Shown: piece by piece, positions 1-8,746 of the stretch
Numbering within the stretch: position 1 is the first letter of the stretch
How the letters are laid out: each line of letters starts with the position of its first letter
From: Catenuloplanes indicus
GTDB lineage: Bacteria > Actinomycetota > Actinomycetes > Mycobacteriales > Micromonosporaceae
Reading direction: 5' to 3'
DNA: 64,000 bases
Assembly (NCBI RefSeq): GCF_030813715.1
Contig: NZ_JAUSUZ010000001.1
Span: 9,034,501 to 9,098,500, forward strand
Notes under the pieces: model-generated
What the model was told of the DNA's origin: nothing
Database searches by the model: none
Seen by the model: the letters and a program-made list of their open reading frames with translations, nothing else
Program-made: the position numbers and the translations under genes

Positions 1-2160
1 GAGTTCGGCATCCCGCACGTGCTCGCGTCCAGCTATCGCACGGCCGGTGTCGGCGCCGGTTATGCGTTCGCCGAGGACAATCTGTGCCTGCTCGCGCCGC
101 AGATCGTCGCGCTCGACGGCGAGCAGTCCCGGTGGTTCGGCCCGGCCGGCGGCAACCTGGAGGACGACCTCTACCACCGCTGGCTCAAGCAGAACCGCGT
201 CGTCGAGCGGGCACTGGCCGCTCCCGGCGGGCCGTCCCGTGACGCGCGCGAGCTGGCGCGTGGCTACGCCGAGGGCTACAACCGTTACCTGTCCTCGGTC
301 GGCGTCGACAACCTGCCCGAGTCCGTCTGCCGAGGCGCCGAGTGGGTCCGTCCGATCACCGAGCTGGACGTCTGGCGGCGCGTGCTGCAGATCTCGGACA
401 TGGGCGGCGCCGAGGGCGTCACCGGCCTGATCGCGGCCGCCCAGCCGCCCGGCACACCGGCCGTCGCGTCCCGCACCGCCCCGACCGGCCTGCCCGACGT
501 GCTCGGCGGCGGCATCGGCAGCAACGCGGTCGGGCTCGGCGCCGACGGCACCACCGGCCGCACCGGCATGCTGCTGGCCAACCCGCACTTCCCCTGGCAG
601 TGTGATCGCCGCTTCCACCAGATCCACCTGACCATCCCCGGCGAGCTGAACGTCTCCGGCGTCTCGCTCCCCGGCCTCCCCGGCGTGGCGATCGGTCACA
701 CCGACCGGGTCGCCTGGAGTCACACCGTCTCCACCGCGGTCACGGTCACGCTGCACCGGCTCGCACTCACCCCCGGCGACCCCACGCGGTACGTGGTGGA
801 CGGTCAGACCCGCGTGCTGCGCAACGACCCGGTTACGGTGACCGTGCGGCAGGACGACGGCACGCTCACCACGGTCACCCAGTCGGTGTGGAGCACGCCG
901 GACGGCCCGATCGTGTCCATCCCCGGCGCGCTGCCGTGGGACGCCACCCAGGCCTTCCAACTGCGCAGCGCGAACGCGACCAACCTCCGCACGGTCGACC
1001 AGTGGATCGGCATGGCGAAGGCGCGCGACGTGCGGCAGCTCCGCGACGTCCAGGCCCGGCTGCTCGCCTCGCCCTGGGTCAACACCACCGCCGCCGACGT
1101 CACCGGCACCGCGTTCTACGGTGACCTGCAGGTCGTCCCGCACGTGACGAATGAGCAGGAGGAGCGGTGCGGGCTCGCCGACTTCGACGGCATCCCGGTG
1201 CTGGACGGCTCCCGCGCCGACTGCGCCTGGGGCTCGGACGCGGACGCGCCCGTGCCCGGCCTGTTCGGCGCCGGCAACCTGCCCACGCTGTTCCGCCGCG
1301 ACGTGGTCAGCAACATGAACGACAGCCCGTGGCTGGCCAACCCGGCCGCGCCGCTGGTCAGCTATCCCGCGATCGTCGGAGACACCGGGACGCCACGGTC
1401 CTACCGGACGCGGATGGGCCTCGAGATGATCGCCGAGGGCATCGCAGACTCCGGGTTCACGCTGGCCGAACTGCAGGCGATGCAGCTCAACAACCGCAAC
1501 TTCACAGCCGAGCGCGGCCTGCCGTCCGTGCTGGCCTGGTGCCGGTCCGGCGCACCCGCCCCGTCCGCGGTCGCCACCGACGGCCGCACCGTCGACCTGA
1601 CCGCCGCCTGCGCCGCGCTGGCCGGCTGGAACACGCGCGGCGACCTCGAAGCGCGCGGCGCCGCGCTCTGGCGCGTGTTCGTCCTGCGGCTGCGGACCGA
1701 TCCGTGGACCGTTCCCTTCGACCCGGCCGACCCGGTGAACACGCCACGTGGCTTCGACGCGACGCGCCCGGGCGTCAGCACCGCGCTGGCCGACGCGGTT
1801 CAGGCCTTCGCCGCGGCCAGCATCCCGGTCGACGTCCGCCTCGCCGACGTGCAGAAATACGAGAGTATCGGCGTGCACGGCTGCGACGGTCGCGAGGGCT
1901 GCTTCAACGTCATCACCGCCGACGTCACCCGTCCGGACTCCGGGGTGCAGCACGGCTCCAGCTTCATCATGGCCACCGAGCTGACCCGCTCCGGCCCGCG
2001 CACCCGCACGCTCCTGACGTACGGCCAGTCCGCGAACCCGACGTCGCCCCACCACACCGACCAGATCCACGTCTACAACGACAAGCGCTGGGTCACCGAG
2101 CGCTTCACCGAGCGCGAGATCGCCTCCGACCCGCACCTGACGATCCGCCACCTGCGCTGA
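1..2160 (+). CDS. Penicillin acylase family protein (N-terminal nucleophile amidohydrolase), 5' partial
   Basis: The reading frame is already open at base 1, so the true start and signal peptide lie outside the window. The first residues (EFGIPHVLASS) match the start of the family's mature alpha chain. The family hydrolyses amide bonds such as those in beta-lactams or acyl-homoserine lactones and is normally exported and autoprocessed. The expected beta-chain start is visible as GGGIGSNAVGLG, with the catalytic Ser codon at 520-522 after a Gly; the LLANPHFPW segment follows, as in family members. About 715 residues are present, close to a full-length enzyme lacking only its leader. The substrate cannot be told from sequence; cyclic lipopeptide or AHL acylase activity are the usual alternatives. 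A hairpin terminator follows and the next gene is convergent. Confidence 0.9.
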   Translation, partial: EFGIPHVLASSYRTAGVGAGYAFAEDNLCLLAPQIVALDGEQSRWFGPAGGNLEDDLYHRWLKQNRVVERALAAPGGPSRDARELARGYAEGYNRYLSSVGVDNLPESVCRGAEWVRPITELDVWRRVLQISDMGGAEGVTGLIAAAQPPGTPAVASRTAPTGLPDVLGGGIGSNAVGLGADGTTGRTGMLLANPHFPWQCDRRFHQIHLTIPGELNVSGVSLPGLPGVAIGHTDRVAWSHTVSTAVTVTLHRLALTPGDPTRYVVDGQTRVLRNDPVTVTVRQDDGTLTTVTQSVWSTPDGPIVSIPGALPWDATQAFQLRSANATNLRTVDQWIGMAKARDVRQLRDVQARLLASPWVNTTAADVTGTAFYGDLQVVPHVTNEQEERCGLADFDGIPVLDGSRADCAWGSDADAPVPGLFGAGNLPTLFRRDVVSNMNDSPWLANPAAPLVSYPAIVGDTGTPRSYRTRMGLEMIAEGIADSGFTLAELQAMQLNNRNFTAERGLPSVLAWCRSGAPAPSAVATDGRTVDLTAACAALAGWNTRGDLEARGAALWRVFVLRLRTDPWTVPFDPADPVNTPRGFDATRPGVSTALADAVQAFAAASIPVDVRLADVQKYESIGVHGCDGREGCFNVITADVTRPDSGVQHGSSFIMATELTRSGPRTRTLLTYGQSANPTSPHHTDQIHVYNDKRWVTERFTEREIASDPHLTIRHLR

Positions 2161-2172
2161 CCCACCCCGATG

Positions 2173-2204
2173 CCGGTGGCCGCGAGCCCACGCGCGGCCA
2201 CCGG
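2173..2204. terminator. Hairpin terminator between convergent genes
   Basis: A perfect 12 bp inverted repeat (ccggtggccgcg / cgcggccaccgg) with an 8 nt loop lies 12 bp after the acylase stop and 35 bp from the end of the convergent GNAT gene. There is no T tract, which is common for actinobacterial terminators. It could serve both genes. Confidence 0.6.
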
Positions 2205-2238
2205 TCCGCCCCACCCACGCAGTGTGTGCGTTGCCGGG

Positions 2239-2628
2239 TCAGTCCAGGCGGAGGAGTCCGGCGGCGGTCGGGCGAAAGCCCGCCGACTGGTAAAAGCCGC
2301 CGAGGTGCGGCTCGTAGTCCACGTGCAGCCATGATGCGCCAGCGGTCGTGGCGGCGGTCACGGCAGCCAGGACCAGGCGGCGGCCGAGGCCCCGTCGGCG
2401 ATGAGCCGGGTGCACCGTCGTGTCGAGCAGGAACGCATGGACGCCGCCGTCGGTGGCGACGTTGACGTAGCCGACGAGATCGCGATCGATGCGGGCCGTC
2501 ACCCAGGCGAGGCTGCGCGCGTGGAGCGCGGCCCACGACCGCGGGCGGTGCTCCGGCCAGGCCGCGGCGAACAGCTCATTCAGTTCCTCGTCGGTCACTT
2601 CATCGCCGACCGTCAACGTCTCCGGCAT
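2239..2628 (-). CDS. GNAT family N-acetyltransferase
   Basis: 129-residue single-domain acetyltransferase that would transfer an acetyl group from acetyl-CoA to an amine; the substrate is unknown. The acetyl-CoA pyrophosphate loop is visible as VHPAHRRRGLGRRLV at about residues 67-81, and the C-terminal FYQSAGFRP motif is typical of GNAT folds. The ATG at 2628 (MPETLTVGDE) is preferred to an upstream in-frame start because it starts the recognisable domain and has a TAGGGT box 7 nt upstream, suggesting a leaderless transcript. Confidence 0.85.
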   Translation of the reverse strand: MPETLTVGDEVTDEELNELFAAAWPEHRPRSWAALHARSLAWVTARIDRDLVGYVNVATDGGVHAFLLDTTVHPAHRRRGLGRRLVLAAVTAATTAGASWLHVDYEPHLGGFYQSAGFRPTAAGLLRLD

Positions 2629-2635
2629 GGCCGGC

Positions 2636-2641
2636 ACCCTA
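2636..2641 (-). promoter_or_regulatory. Putative leaderless -10 box for the GNAT gene
   Basis: Read on the minus strand the hexamer is TAGGGT, ending 7 nt before the ATG at 2628, the spacing expected if transcription starts at the start codon. No good -35 box is evident. Confidence 0.45.
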
Positions 2642-2888
2642 CGCGACTCGGCGACACAGCCCACCGCCATAGCGGGATCCGCGTCGCGTCCCGATCCGTG
2701 ATGCACGTGGTCCGTGGTGTGCCAGGCGACTCGTGGCGCGCGCCGTGGTGTGCGGGAGTCCGTGTTCCAAGGCGCTGAACGACGGCGGGGGCGGGGTGTG
2801 CGGGGGGATCGGGCGGTTGGGGTGGCCGGTGGAACCAGATCGGGTGGGTGGGGCGTCGAAGCGGGCGGATGTGACGGCGACGGGAGGC

Positions 2889-3863
2889 GTGGTGGGACAG
2901 CGGGTTGCGGCCGGAACGATGCTGGTGGTGGCGATGTCGGTGGGGGCGTGTGCGGCGCCGGGGGAGCGGCCCGGAGGCCGGGACGAGGCGCAACCGGTGG
3001 CGTCGCTCGCGGTGGGGTGGGACTCGTGCGCGGTGGCGGGAGCGCCGGTGCCGCAGGCCACGCCGGATGCGGGGGCGGGCATGATCCCGCCGGTCGGTGC
3101 GGATCAGAGCGAGGAACCGCGACTGCCGGCGGGATTCGCGGCGGTTGCGGTGACCACCTGCGGTGCCGGGTTGAGGCAGCGGTCGGACGGCGGTCGGGAC
3201 GTCGTGATGTCGGAGCAGCGCACGGAGGATCCGGCCGCGGTGGCGGCGCTGGTCGCGGCGTTGCGGCTGCCGAACCTGCCGGGAACGGCGGAGGCGTGCA
3301 CGGCGGACGCGGTCATACTGCCGTGGTTCGTGCTGCACGACGCGCACGGCGCCTGGGTGCGGCCCGGCGTGCCGCACGACGACTGCCGTAAGCCGCGGCG
3401 CGAGGTGCTCACCGCGTTGTCCGCACTCCGGGGGACCACCGTCGCCGAGACGCCGGTCGGCGAGTCGCAGTCGAGTCTGTCCGCGCGTACCGGCTGTGCG
3501 GACCGGCACGCAGACATGATCGCGGTGTCGGCCGGCTTCGGGACCGAAGCGCCGCCCGCCGCCGCGCCGCCGGCTGCGGACGCGTCGCTTCGACTGTGCG
3601 TCTACGACGTGCCAGCGACCGAGTTGGGCAGCGGCAAACCCGCGGGCACCCTGCGGTCCGGCGCCGTCCTGACCGCGGAGGCGTGGCAGGCGGTACGGGC
3701 CGCATTCCCGCCCGCCGCGAAGGCCGCGCCCTGTGCCGAGGCGTCGGAATCCTTTGCGCTGCTGCAGCCGGTGGACACCGGAGCGGCCATCTACGTCGAG
3801 CTTTCCGGTTGCCGGCGCACCATGCAGGACGGCGCCGGCCTCGCCGCGGGCGACCCGCGCTGA
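2889..3863 (+). CDS. Putative lipoprotein of unknown function
   Basis: The frame stays open upstream to 2733, but a GTG at 2889 (or 2892) gives a short leader with one Arg, a hydrophobic stretch (MLVVAMSV) and a lipobox-like SVGAC, so lipid anchoring at the outer face of the membrane is likely. The mature part of about 300 residues contains several Cys residues (for example VTTCGAG, EACTAD, HDDCRK, RTGCADR), suggesting disulfides. I do not recognise a domain. Codon use looks genuine (GC-rich third positions). It stands alone, followed by the convergent DUF559 gene 44 bp away. Confidence 0.7.
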   Translation: MVGQRVAAGTMLVVAMSVGACAAPGERPGGRDEAQPVASLAVGWDSCAVAGAPVPQATPDAGAGMIPPVGADQSEEPRLPAGFAAVAVTTCGAGLRQRSDGGRDVVMSEQRTEDPAAVAALVAALRLPNLPGTAEACTADAVILPWFVLHDAHGAWVRPGVPHDDCRKPRREVLTALSALRGTTVAETPVGESQSSLSARTGCADRHADMIAVSAGFGTEAPPAAAPPAADASLRLCVYDVPATELGSGKPAGTLRSGAVLTAEAWQAVRAAFPPAAKAAPCAEASESFALLQPVDTGAAIYVELSGCRRTMQDGAGLAAGDPR

Positions 3864-3907
3864 CCGCCGCCGTTCGGGCCGCCGTGGGCTGAGCGACCCA
3901 AGTGGCT

Positions 3908-4837
3908 CTACGTACCGCTGATCGCTTTTGTCCGGGTCATCGCGGCCATGGCTCGCCGTACCTCCTCGATGATCTTCTGCGGTCGTGTGAACACGTCGTC
4001 CGCGGTGAACCTCAGCGCCAGCCAGCCCGTCTCCTGGATGCGGTTGAACCGTGCGATGTCCTTCCGGTAGGTCGCCGGGTCCCGATGGTGGTCGCCCTCG
4101 TACTCCAGCACGATTCTCAGCTCCGGGTACGCCAGGTCCACGCGCCCGACGGATCGTCCGTCGGGCGTCCGGACCAGGTGCTGGGCCACCGGACGGGGCA
4201 GACCGCCGTCCACGATGATCAGGCGCAGGCGCGTCTCCATCGGCGATTCCGACTTCGGCTCGGCCAGCGCCAGCACCTCCCGTAACCTGGACACGCCGGG
4301 CCAGCCGGGGTGCCGATTCGCGAGCGCGGCTATCTCGTCGGCGGTGATCAGCCGCCGATGGAGCATCGCGTCGACGGCGATGACCGCGCCGGTCCGGTCC
4401 GGCCCACGGCCGAGGTCGAAAGCGGTCCGCGCCGCCGTGGTCAGCCGCAAGCCGCCGAAGCCGTCCACCTGATCCGCGGGTAGCGCGGCCCGTACGACGG
4501 ACAGTCGCACCTGCTCCCGCGTACGCCGGCCGGGTGGGACGATCACCGTCACCGGGTCTCCGGGCTGCAGCAGGTCGACGCTCCACAGACGGGCCGCGCT
4601 GAGCCCGCCGACCGCGGATCCCTCCGGCGCCGCCAGCAGCGCGGCCTCGCACCACATACGATGATCATCGGGCCGGTACCAATCCGCCTCTACGTAAATC
4701 CCCTGGTAGAGACGCTTCCAGGCAGGTCCCTTGAGCTGTGCCAGGGTGACCAGGCCCGCCGCGATCGCATCCCGCCCGCGAAACGGCCGGCCCCGTAGCT
4801 GCCGGTGCACGTCCGCTCGCGTCATGCCGCCCAGCAT
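3908..4837 (-). CDS. DUF559 (very-short-patch-repair-like) domain protein with N-terminal AbiEi-like region
   Basis: 309 residues. The C-terminal 110 residues show the DUF559 / Vsr-like endonuclease fold core: SPMETRLRL, GRVDLAYPELRIVLEYEGDH and FNRIQETGWLALRFT. The Asp of VDLAYP and the Glu of LEYEGDHH are the likely metal ligands. The N-terminal half (for example FRGRDAIAAGLVTLAQL, LYQGIYV) looks like the winged-helix region of AbiEi-type antitoxin-like proteins, a common actinobacterial fusion. Nuclease activity is inferred only. The start at 4837 has a purine-rich aaggggc just upstream; an ATG four codons later is an alternative. No partner toxin gene is adjacent. Confidence 0.8.
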   Translation of the reverse strand: MLGGMTRADVHRQLRGRPFRGRDAIAAGLVTLAQLKGPAWKRLYQGIYVEADWYRPDDHRMWCEAALLAAPEGSAVGGLSAARLWSVDLLQPGDPVTVIVPPGRRTREQVRLSVVRAALPADQVDGFGGLRLTTAARTAFDLGRGPDRTGAVIAVDAMLHRRLITADEIAALANRHPGWPGVSRLREVLALAEPKSESPMETRLRLIIVDGGLPRPVAQHLVRTPDGRSVGRVDLAYPELRIVLEYEGDHHRDPATYRKDIARFNRIQETGWLALRFTADDVFTRPQKIIEEVRRAMAAMTRTKAISGT

Positions 4838-4891
4838 GCCCCTTCCTCACTCACTTCCGCTGCCCCGTCCGGTCGACGCGGCCAATCGGCG

Positions 4892-4972
4892 CTGAGTGAT
4901 CAATCAGTGGAGCAAAAAGGAGGTCAACTTCGATTTTTGATCTCCTTTTCGCTCCACTGATTGATCACTCAG
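4892..4972. repeat. Long AT-rich inverted repeat (36 bp arms, 9 bp loop)
   Basis: Arms 4892-4927 and 4937-4972 are complementary over 36 bp with two mismatches, separated by 9 nt. The base composition is far poorer in GC than the flanks. The outer 16 bp of each arm is itself a near-palindrome (CTGA-g-TGATCA-a-TCAG), so there are two palindromic sites in mirror orientation. It lies 54 bp upstream of the DUF559 gene and far downstream of the SnoaL-like gene. Possible roles are a strong terminator, a double operator or a structured RNA; nothing in the sequence decides. Confidence 0.85.
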
Positions 4973-5032
4973 GGGGTGGAGGCGGGGAGGGGGTCAGATG
5001 GTCTGTGGCTTGCAGCCTGTTTATAGCAGGAT

Positions 5033-5153
5033 ATTTCGGGCGCGAAGTGCCTGAGCGGTTTTCGGAGCTGATCGCCGGGTCAGTGTGCCCTTTGAACCGC
5101 GTGACGCCAGGAGCTAACTTAATACGAAATTTCGGGCGCGTGGCGCCCGAGCC
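5033..5153 (+). repeat. Two copies of a short hairpin-forming repeat
   Basis: The 12-mer atttcgggcgcg occurs at 5033-5044 and 5129-5140. In the second copy it is followed by a perfect complement (cgggcgc-gtg-gcgcccg). In the first the distal arm is gtgcctg, which still pairs with cgggcgc through G-U wobbles. Two diverged copies that keep pairing suggest an RNA hairpin element. Between the copies I see nothing recognisable. Confidence 0.5.
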
Positions 5154-5164
5154 GGACTGAACGG

Positions 5165-5640
5165 CTCCGCTGCCGCTGCTGCCCTGTGCTCGACGCCGCA
5201 GACGCTGCGGCGTCGATGTTGGCCTTGCTACCGCCAGCGTGCGTTGCCGCTATGCCCGCTGCCCCGCTGTCCGGAGCCTGCCTGCGTTGACCGGTGATGC
5301 TGCTGCTGCCCTGCGGATGTCGATGCTGGCCTTGCTGCTGCTCGTTGCCCGCTGCTGCCCGCTGCCGCTTCCGCTGCGGCCTCTGCGCTGCTGTTGCGCC
5401 GCTTCCGCTGCCGTTGCCGCCTCTGCGCTGCTGTTGCGCCGCTGCTGTTGCGCCGCTTCCGCTGCTGCTGCCGTTGCGGCTGCGCCACTTCCGCTGCTGC
5501 TGCCGCTTCCGTTGCTGCTGCCCGCTGCCGCTGCCCGCTGCCGCTGCCCGCTGCCGTTCGCTGCCGTGGCCGCTGGCCGCTGGCCGTTGCGCTGTCCCGC
5601 TGCCGCTGCTGCGGCTTGTGTGTCGGCGTGCTGCGCTGGA
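5165..5640. repeat. Low-complexity CTG/CCG-rich degenerate repeat tract
   Basis: About 475 bp built of degenerate gctgcc / gctgttgcgcc / gccgctt units with strong strand asymmetry (pyrimidine-rich T/C on the plus strand). Several frames stay open across it, giving only compositionally trivial Ala/Leu/Cys-rich or Gln/Arg/Ser-rich peptides with no domain. I treat it as non-coding repeat sequence, although a minus-strand frame (5228-5704) cannot be strictly excluded. Confidence 0.6.
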
Positions 5641-5658
5641 GGGGGTGTGCAGGTGGGG

Positions 5659-6057
5659 TCAGGTGATCTGGTGCATCAGGGAGAGCATGTCGGGGGAGAC
5701 CCACTCCTCGGCGATCAGAGCGTTGTGGATGCGGTAGATCTCGATGCTGGTGAAGGTGACCGGGCGATGGGTGGCAGGGATGCCCTGGAACGGCCCGGTG
5801 TGGGTGCCGTGGAAGCGGACCCGGACCGCGATCCGGTCACCCTCCGTGACCGTGTCCTCGATCGTGATGCGCAGGTCGGGGAAGGCCGCCAGCATCTGGC
5901 GGACACCCGCCGCCCACGCCTCGCGGCCGTGCAGCGGGGTGGGCAGGCCGGGAAGGTTGGCGATGAAGTCGTCGGTCAGCAGGGTGGCGGCGGCGTCCAC
6001 GCCGTCGCGGGTGAGCGTCTCGAAGGCCCGCGTCATCAGGGCGGCGTGCGATTCCAT
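5659..6057 (-). CDS. SnoaL-like / ester cyclase family protein (NTF2 fold)
   Basis: 132 residues with the pattern of SnoaL-like polyketide-cyclase relatives: an N-terminal helix (HAALMTRAFETLTRDGV), LLTDDFIANLPG, HGREAWAAGVRQMLAAFPDL, then beta strands ITIEDTVTEGDRIAVRVRFHGTH is the central sheet and EIYRIHNALIAEEWV closes the cone. This NTF2-like fold binds small hydrophobic molecules; the ligand is unknown. The start at 6057 is chosen because the domain begins there, although the frame is open to 6591. It lies alone between the repeat tract and glgC. Confidence 0.8.
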   Translation of the reverse strand: MESHAALMTRAFETLTRDGVDAAATLLTDDFIANLPGLPTPLHGREAWAAGVRQMLAAFPDLRITIEDTVTEGDRIAVRVRFHGTHTGPFQGIPATHRPVTFTSIEIYRIHNALIAEEWVSPDMLSLMHQIT

Positions 6058-6221
6058 CCATTCAGTGTGACCGATGCGCGCACGCGGGACCGGCGGGTGA
6101 GCCCGGCGGCGGCGTGCGGAGGGTGAGCGGGCCGGAACCGGGAACGCCGGGCCGTCCAGCGCCCGGACCGCGAAGCGTCCGAGGCGGTGGACGCGCCCGG
6201 CGCGTACCGCTGATCGGTGTT

Positions 6222-7454
6222 CTATCGCTCGATGCGCTGGTTCTTGCCGATGACGACGATGCCGTTGTCGGAGACCGTGAAACGCTGACGGTCGCGTTCC
6301 AGGTCGACGCCGATCTCCGCGCCTTCCGGGATGCGGACGTTCTTGTCGATGATGGCGTTGCGGACCACCGCGTGCCGGCCGACGTCGACGCCGTCGAGCA
6401 GGACGGAGCCGGTGACGTTGGCCCAGGAGTGGACGCGGACGCCGGGGGAGAGGATCGAGTTCTCCACCAGGGAGCCGGAGACGACCACGCCGGGTGAGAT
6501 CATCGAGCCGACCGCGCGGCCGATCCGCTCCTCCCAGCCGTGCACGAACTTCGCCGGCGGGTACGGGGCGTGGTCGGTCAGGATCGGCCACTTCATGTTG
6601 TACAGGTTGAAGATCGGGTGGATCGCGATGAGGTCCATGTTGGCCTCGTAGTACGAGTCGAGCGTGCCCACGTCCCGCCAGTACGCGCGGTCACGCTCGG
6701 TCGACCCCGGAATGACGTTGTCCCGGAAATCGTAGACGTTCGCGGTGCCGCGTGCGACGAAGTTGGGGATGATGTTGCCGCCCATGTCGTGCTTGCTGGA
6801 CAGGTCCATCCCGTCCGCGGTCACGGCCTCGCAGAGCGCCTTCGTGGTGAAGACGTAGTTGCCCATCGACGCGTAGATCTCGTCGGGGGCGTCCGGCAGG
6901 CCGATCGCGTCGGTCGGCTTCTCCCGGAAGGCGGAGATCCGCCGGCCGCTCTCGTCGACCTCGATCACGCCGAACTGGTTCGCCATCGACAGCGGCTGGC
7001 GGATGCCGGCCACGGTGACGTCCGCGCCGGAGTCGATGTGGTCCTGCACCATCTGCTGCGGGTCCATCCGGTAGATGTGGTCCGCGCCGAAGACGATGAC
7101 GTAGTCGGGGTTCTCGTCGTTGATCAGGTTCAGGCTCTGGTAGATCGCGTCGGCCGATCCGGCGAACCAGCGGGGGCCCAGCCGCTGCTGTGCCGGTACC
7201 GGCGTGACGTAGTTGCCGAGCAGGTTGGACATCCGCCAGGTCTGCGTGATGTGCCGGTCCAGCGAGTGCGATTTGTACTGGGTGAGCACGACGATCTTGA
7301 GGAAGCCGGCGTTCGCCAGGTTCGACAGGACGAAGTCGATCAGCCGGTAGATGCCCCCGAAGGGCACACCGGGTTTGGCGCGGTCGGCGGTGAGCGGCAT
7401 GAGCCGCTTGCCCTCACCTCCGGCCAGCACGATGGCGAGAACTTTGGGCGTCAT
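6222..7454 (-). CDS. glgC: Glucose-1-phosphate adenylyltransferase GlgC
   Basis: 410 residues, full length. It makes ADP-glucose from ATP and glucose 1-phosphate, the committed step for glycogen and maltose-1-phosphate synthesis. The N-terminal nucleotide-binding signature [17 protein letters not shown] with AKPGVPFGG is intact. Family motifs [28 protein letters not shown] and [18 protein letters not shown] are all present, and the C-terminal left-handed beta-helix ends in GKNQRIER. It is divergent from glgM with 65 bp between them, the usual actinobacterial arrangement, so both supply one pathway completed by glgE and glgB 4 kb away. A TAACGT box 6 nt before the ATG suggests a leaderless transcript. 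Confidence 0.97.
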   Translation of the reverse strand: MTPKVLAIVLAGGEGKRLMPLTADRAKPGVPFGGIYRLIDFVLSNLANAGFLKIVVLTQYKSHSLDRHITQTWRMSNLLGNYVTPVPAQQRLGPRWFAGSADAIYQSLNLINDENPDYVIVFGADHIYRMDPQQMVQDHIDSGADVTVAGIRQPLSMANQFGVIEVDESGRRISAFREKPTDAIGLPDAPDEIYASMGNYVFTTKALCEAVTADGMDLSSKHDMGGNIIPNFVARGTANVYDFRDNVIPGSTERDRAYWRDVGTLDSYYEANMDLIAIHPIFNLYNMKWPILTDHAPYPPAKFVHGWEERIGRAVGSMISPGVVVSGSLVENSILSPGVRVHSWANVTGSVLLDGVDVGRHAVVRNAIIDKNVRIPEGAEIGVDLERDRQRFTVSDNGIVVIGKNQRIER

Positions 7455-7460
7455 AACAGG

Positions 7461-7466
7461 ACGTTA
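7461..7466 (-). promoter_or_regulatory. Putative leaderless -10 box for glgC
   Basis: On the minus strand the hexamer reads TAACGT and ends 6 nt before the glgC ATG at 7454. The whole glgC-glgM divergent promoter region is only 65 bp, so control of the two genes is probably linked. Confidence 0.45.
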
Positions 7467-7519
7467 TCCAGGTCGGGGGCGCTCCGCCAGCCGAGAACTC
7501 AATCTTTGATTAGGGTGCG

Positions 7520-8713
7520 ATGGTGGGCACAGACAGGTTTAGAATCGACCTTCTCACGCGGGAGTTCCCGCCTGCCGTCTACGGCGGCGCCGGCGTGCAC
7601 GTGGAATATCTGGCGGCCGCGCTGCGCGCGCTGACGCCGGTCCAGGTGCACTGTTTCGGCACGCCCCGTCCCGACGCGTCGGCCTACGCCGACCTGTCCG
7701 AACTGAAGGATGCGAACCCGGCGCTCCAGGTGCTCGGCGTCGACCTCGCGATCGCGGCCGGCGTCGCCGGCACGGACCTGGTGCACAGCCACACATGGTA
7801 CGCGAACATGGCCGGTCATCTGGCCAAACTCCTGCACGGCGTGCCGCACGTGGCGACCACGCACAGCCTGGAACCGTTGCGCCCGTGGAAGGCCGAGCAG
7901 CTCGGCGGCGGCTATGCGCTGTCCTCCTGGGCGGAGCGCACCGCGCTGGAGGCGGCCGACGCGATCATCGCGGTCTCCGACGGCATGCGGCGCGACGTGC
8001 TGGCCGCCTATCCGGCGATCGACCCCGCGCGGGTACGGGTGGTGCACAACGGCATCGACACCGCGCAGTACGCGCCGGACCCGGAGACCGGCGTGCTGGA
8101 GCGGCTCGGCATCGCGACCGGCGTGCCGACGCTGACGTTCGTCGGCCGGATCACCCGGCAGAAGGGCCTGCCCTACCTGCTGCGCGCGGCCCGGCAGGTG
8201 GACCCGGCCGCGCAGCTGGTGTTCCTGGCCGGTGCGCCGGACACGCCGGAGATCGCGGCCGAGGTGTCCGCGCTCGTCGACGAGCTGCGCGCCACCCGGG
8301 ACAACGTGGTCTGGATCCCGGAGATGGTGACCAAGCCGGAGGTCATCCAGGTCCTCACGCACAGCACGGTGTTCGTCTGCCCGTCGATCTACGAGCCGAT
8401 GGGCATCGTCAACCTGGAGGCGATGGCCTGCGAGACCGCGGTGGTGGCGACCGCGACCGGCGGCATCCCGGAGGTGGTCGACGACGGCGTGACCGGCCTG
8501 CTGGTGCCGATCGCGCAGGTCTCGGACGGCAGCGGCACACCGGTCGACCCGGACCGCTTCGTGGCCGATCTGGCCGCCGCGATCAACTCGCTGATCGCCG
8601 ACCCGGACCGGGCGCGGCGGATGGGCCTGGCCGGCCGGCAGCGCGCGGTCGACCACTTCTCCTGGCCTGCGATCGCCGAGGCCACGATGGAGGTCTACCG
8701 CTCGGTGCTCTGA
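7520..8713 (+). CDS. glgM: GT4 glycogen / alpha-maltose-1-phosphate synthase (GlgA/GlgM type)
   Basis: 397 residues, GT-B fold. It begins with RIDLLTREFPPAVYGGAGVHVEYLA, containing the family's sugar-nucleotide loop, and the C-terminal donor-site E-x7-E motif is EPMGIVNLEA. Members next to glgC in actinobacteria (as Rv1212c in Mycobacterium) combine ADP-glucose with glucose 1-phosphate to make alpha-maltose 1-phosphate, the substrate of GlgE. The presence of glgE nearby supports that role over a classical glycogen synthase, but sequence alone does not separate the two. The start ATG at 7520 gives the normal N-terminus with about 7 extra residues. Confidence 0.93.
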   Translation: MVGTDRFRIDLLTREFPPAVYGGAGVHVEYLAAALRALTPVQVHCFGTPRPDASAYADLSELKDANPALQVLGVDLAIAAGVAGTDLVHSHTWYANMAGHLAKLLHGVPHVATTHSLEPLRPWKAEQLGGGYALSSWAERTALEAADAIIAVSDGMRRDVLAAYPAIDPARVRVVHNGIDTAQYAPDPETGVLERLGIATGVPTLTFVGRITRQKGLPYLLRAARQVDPAAQLVFLAGAPDTPEIAAEVSALVDELRATRDNVVWIPEMVTKPEVIQVLTHSTVFVCPSIYEPMGIVNLEAMACETAVVATATGGIPEVVDDGVTGLLVPIAQVSDGSGTPVDPDRFVADLAAAINSLIADPDRARRMGLAGRQRAVDHFSWPAIAEATMEVYRSVL

Positions 8714-8733
8714 TGTCGATCTATGGACTGGCA

Positions 8734-8739
8734 TAGGAT
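8734..8739 (+). promoter_or_regulatory. Putative leaderless promoter of the DUF5829 gene
   Basis: TAGGAT ends 7 nt before the ATG at 8747; TGATGT at 8711-8716 gives a -35-like element with a 17 bp spacer. It overlaps the end of glgM, so the downstream gene probably has its own leaderless transcript. Confidence 0.4.
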
Positions 8740-8746
8740 CGGGCGC

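Noticed and set aside
2613-4655. 680-codon open frame on the minus strand
   Set aside because: Arg/Gly/Pro-rich shadow of the lipoprotein, GNAT and DUF559 genes; no domain and wrong codon-position bias.
5165-5640. Possible CRISPR array
   Set aside because: Repeats are short, degenerate and without unique spacers of constant length; no cas genes.
5239-6126. 295-codon plus-strand open frame through the repeat tract
   Set aside because: Its first half is low-complexity Ala/Leu/Cys and its second half is antisense of the SnoaL-like gene.
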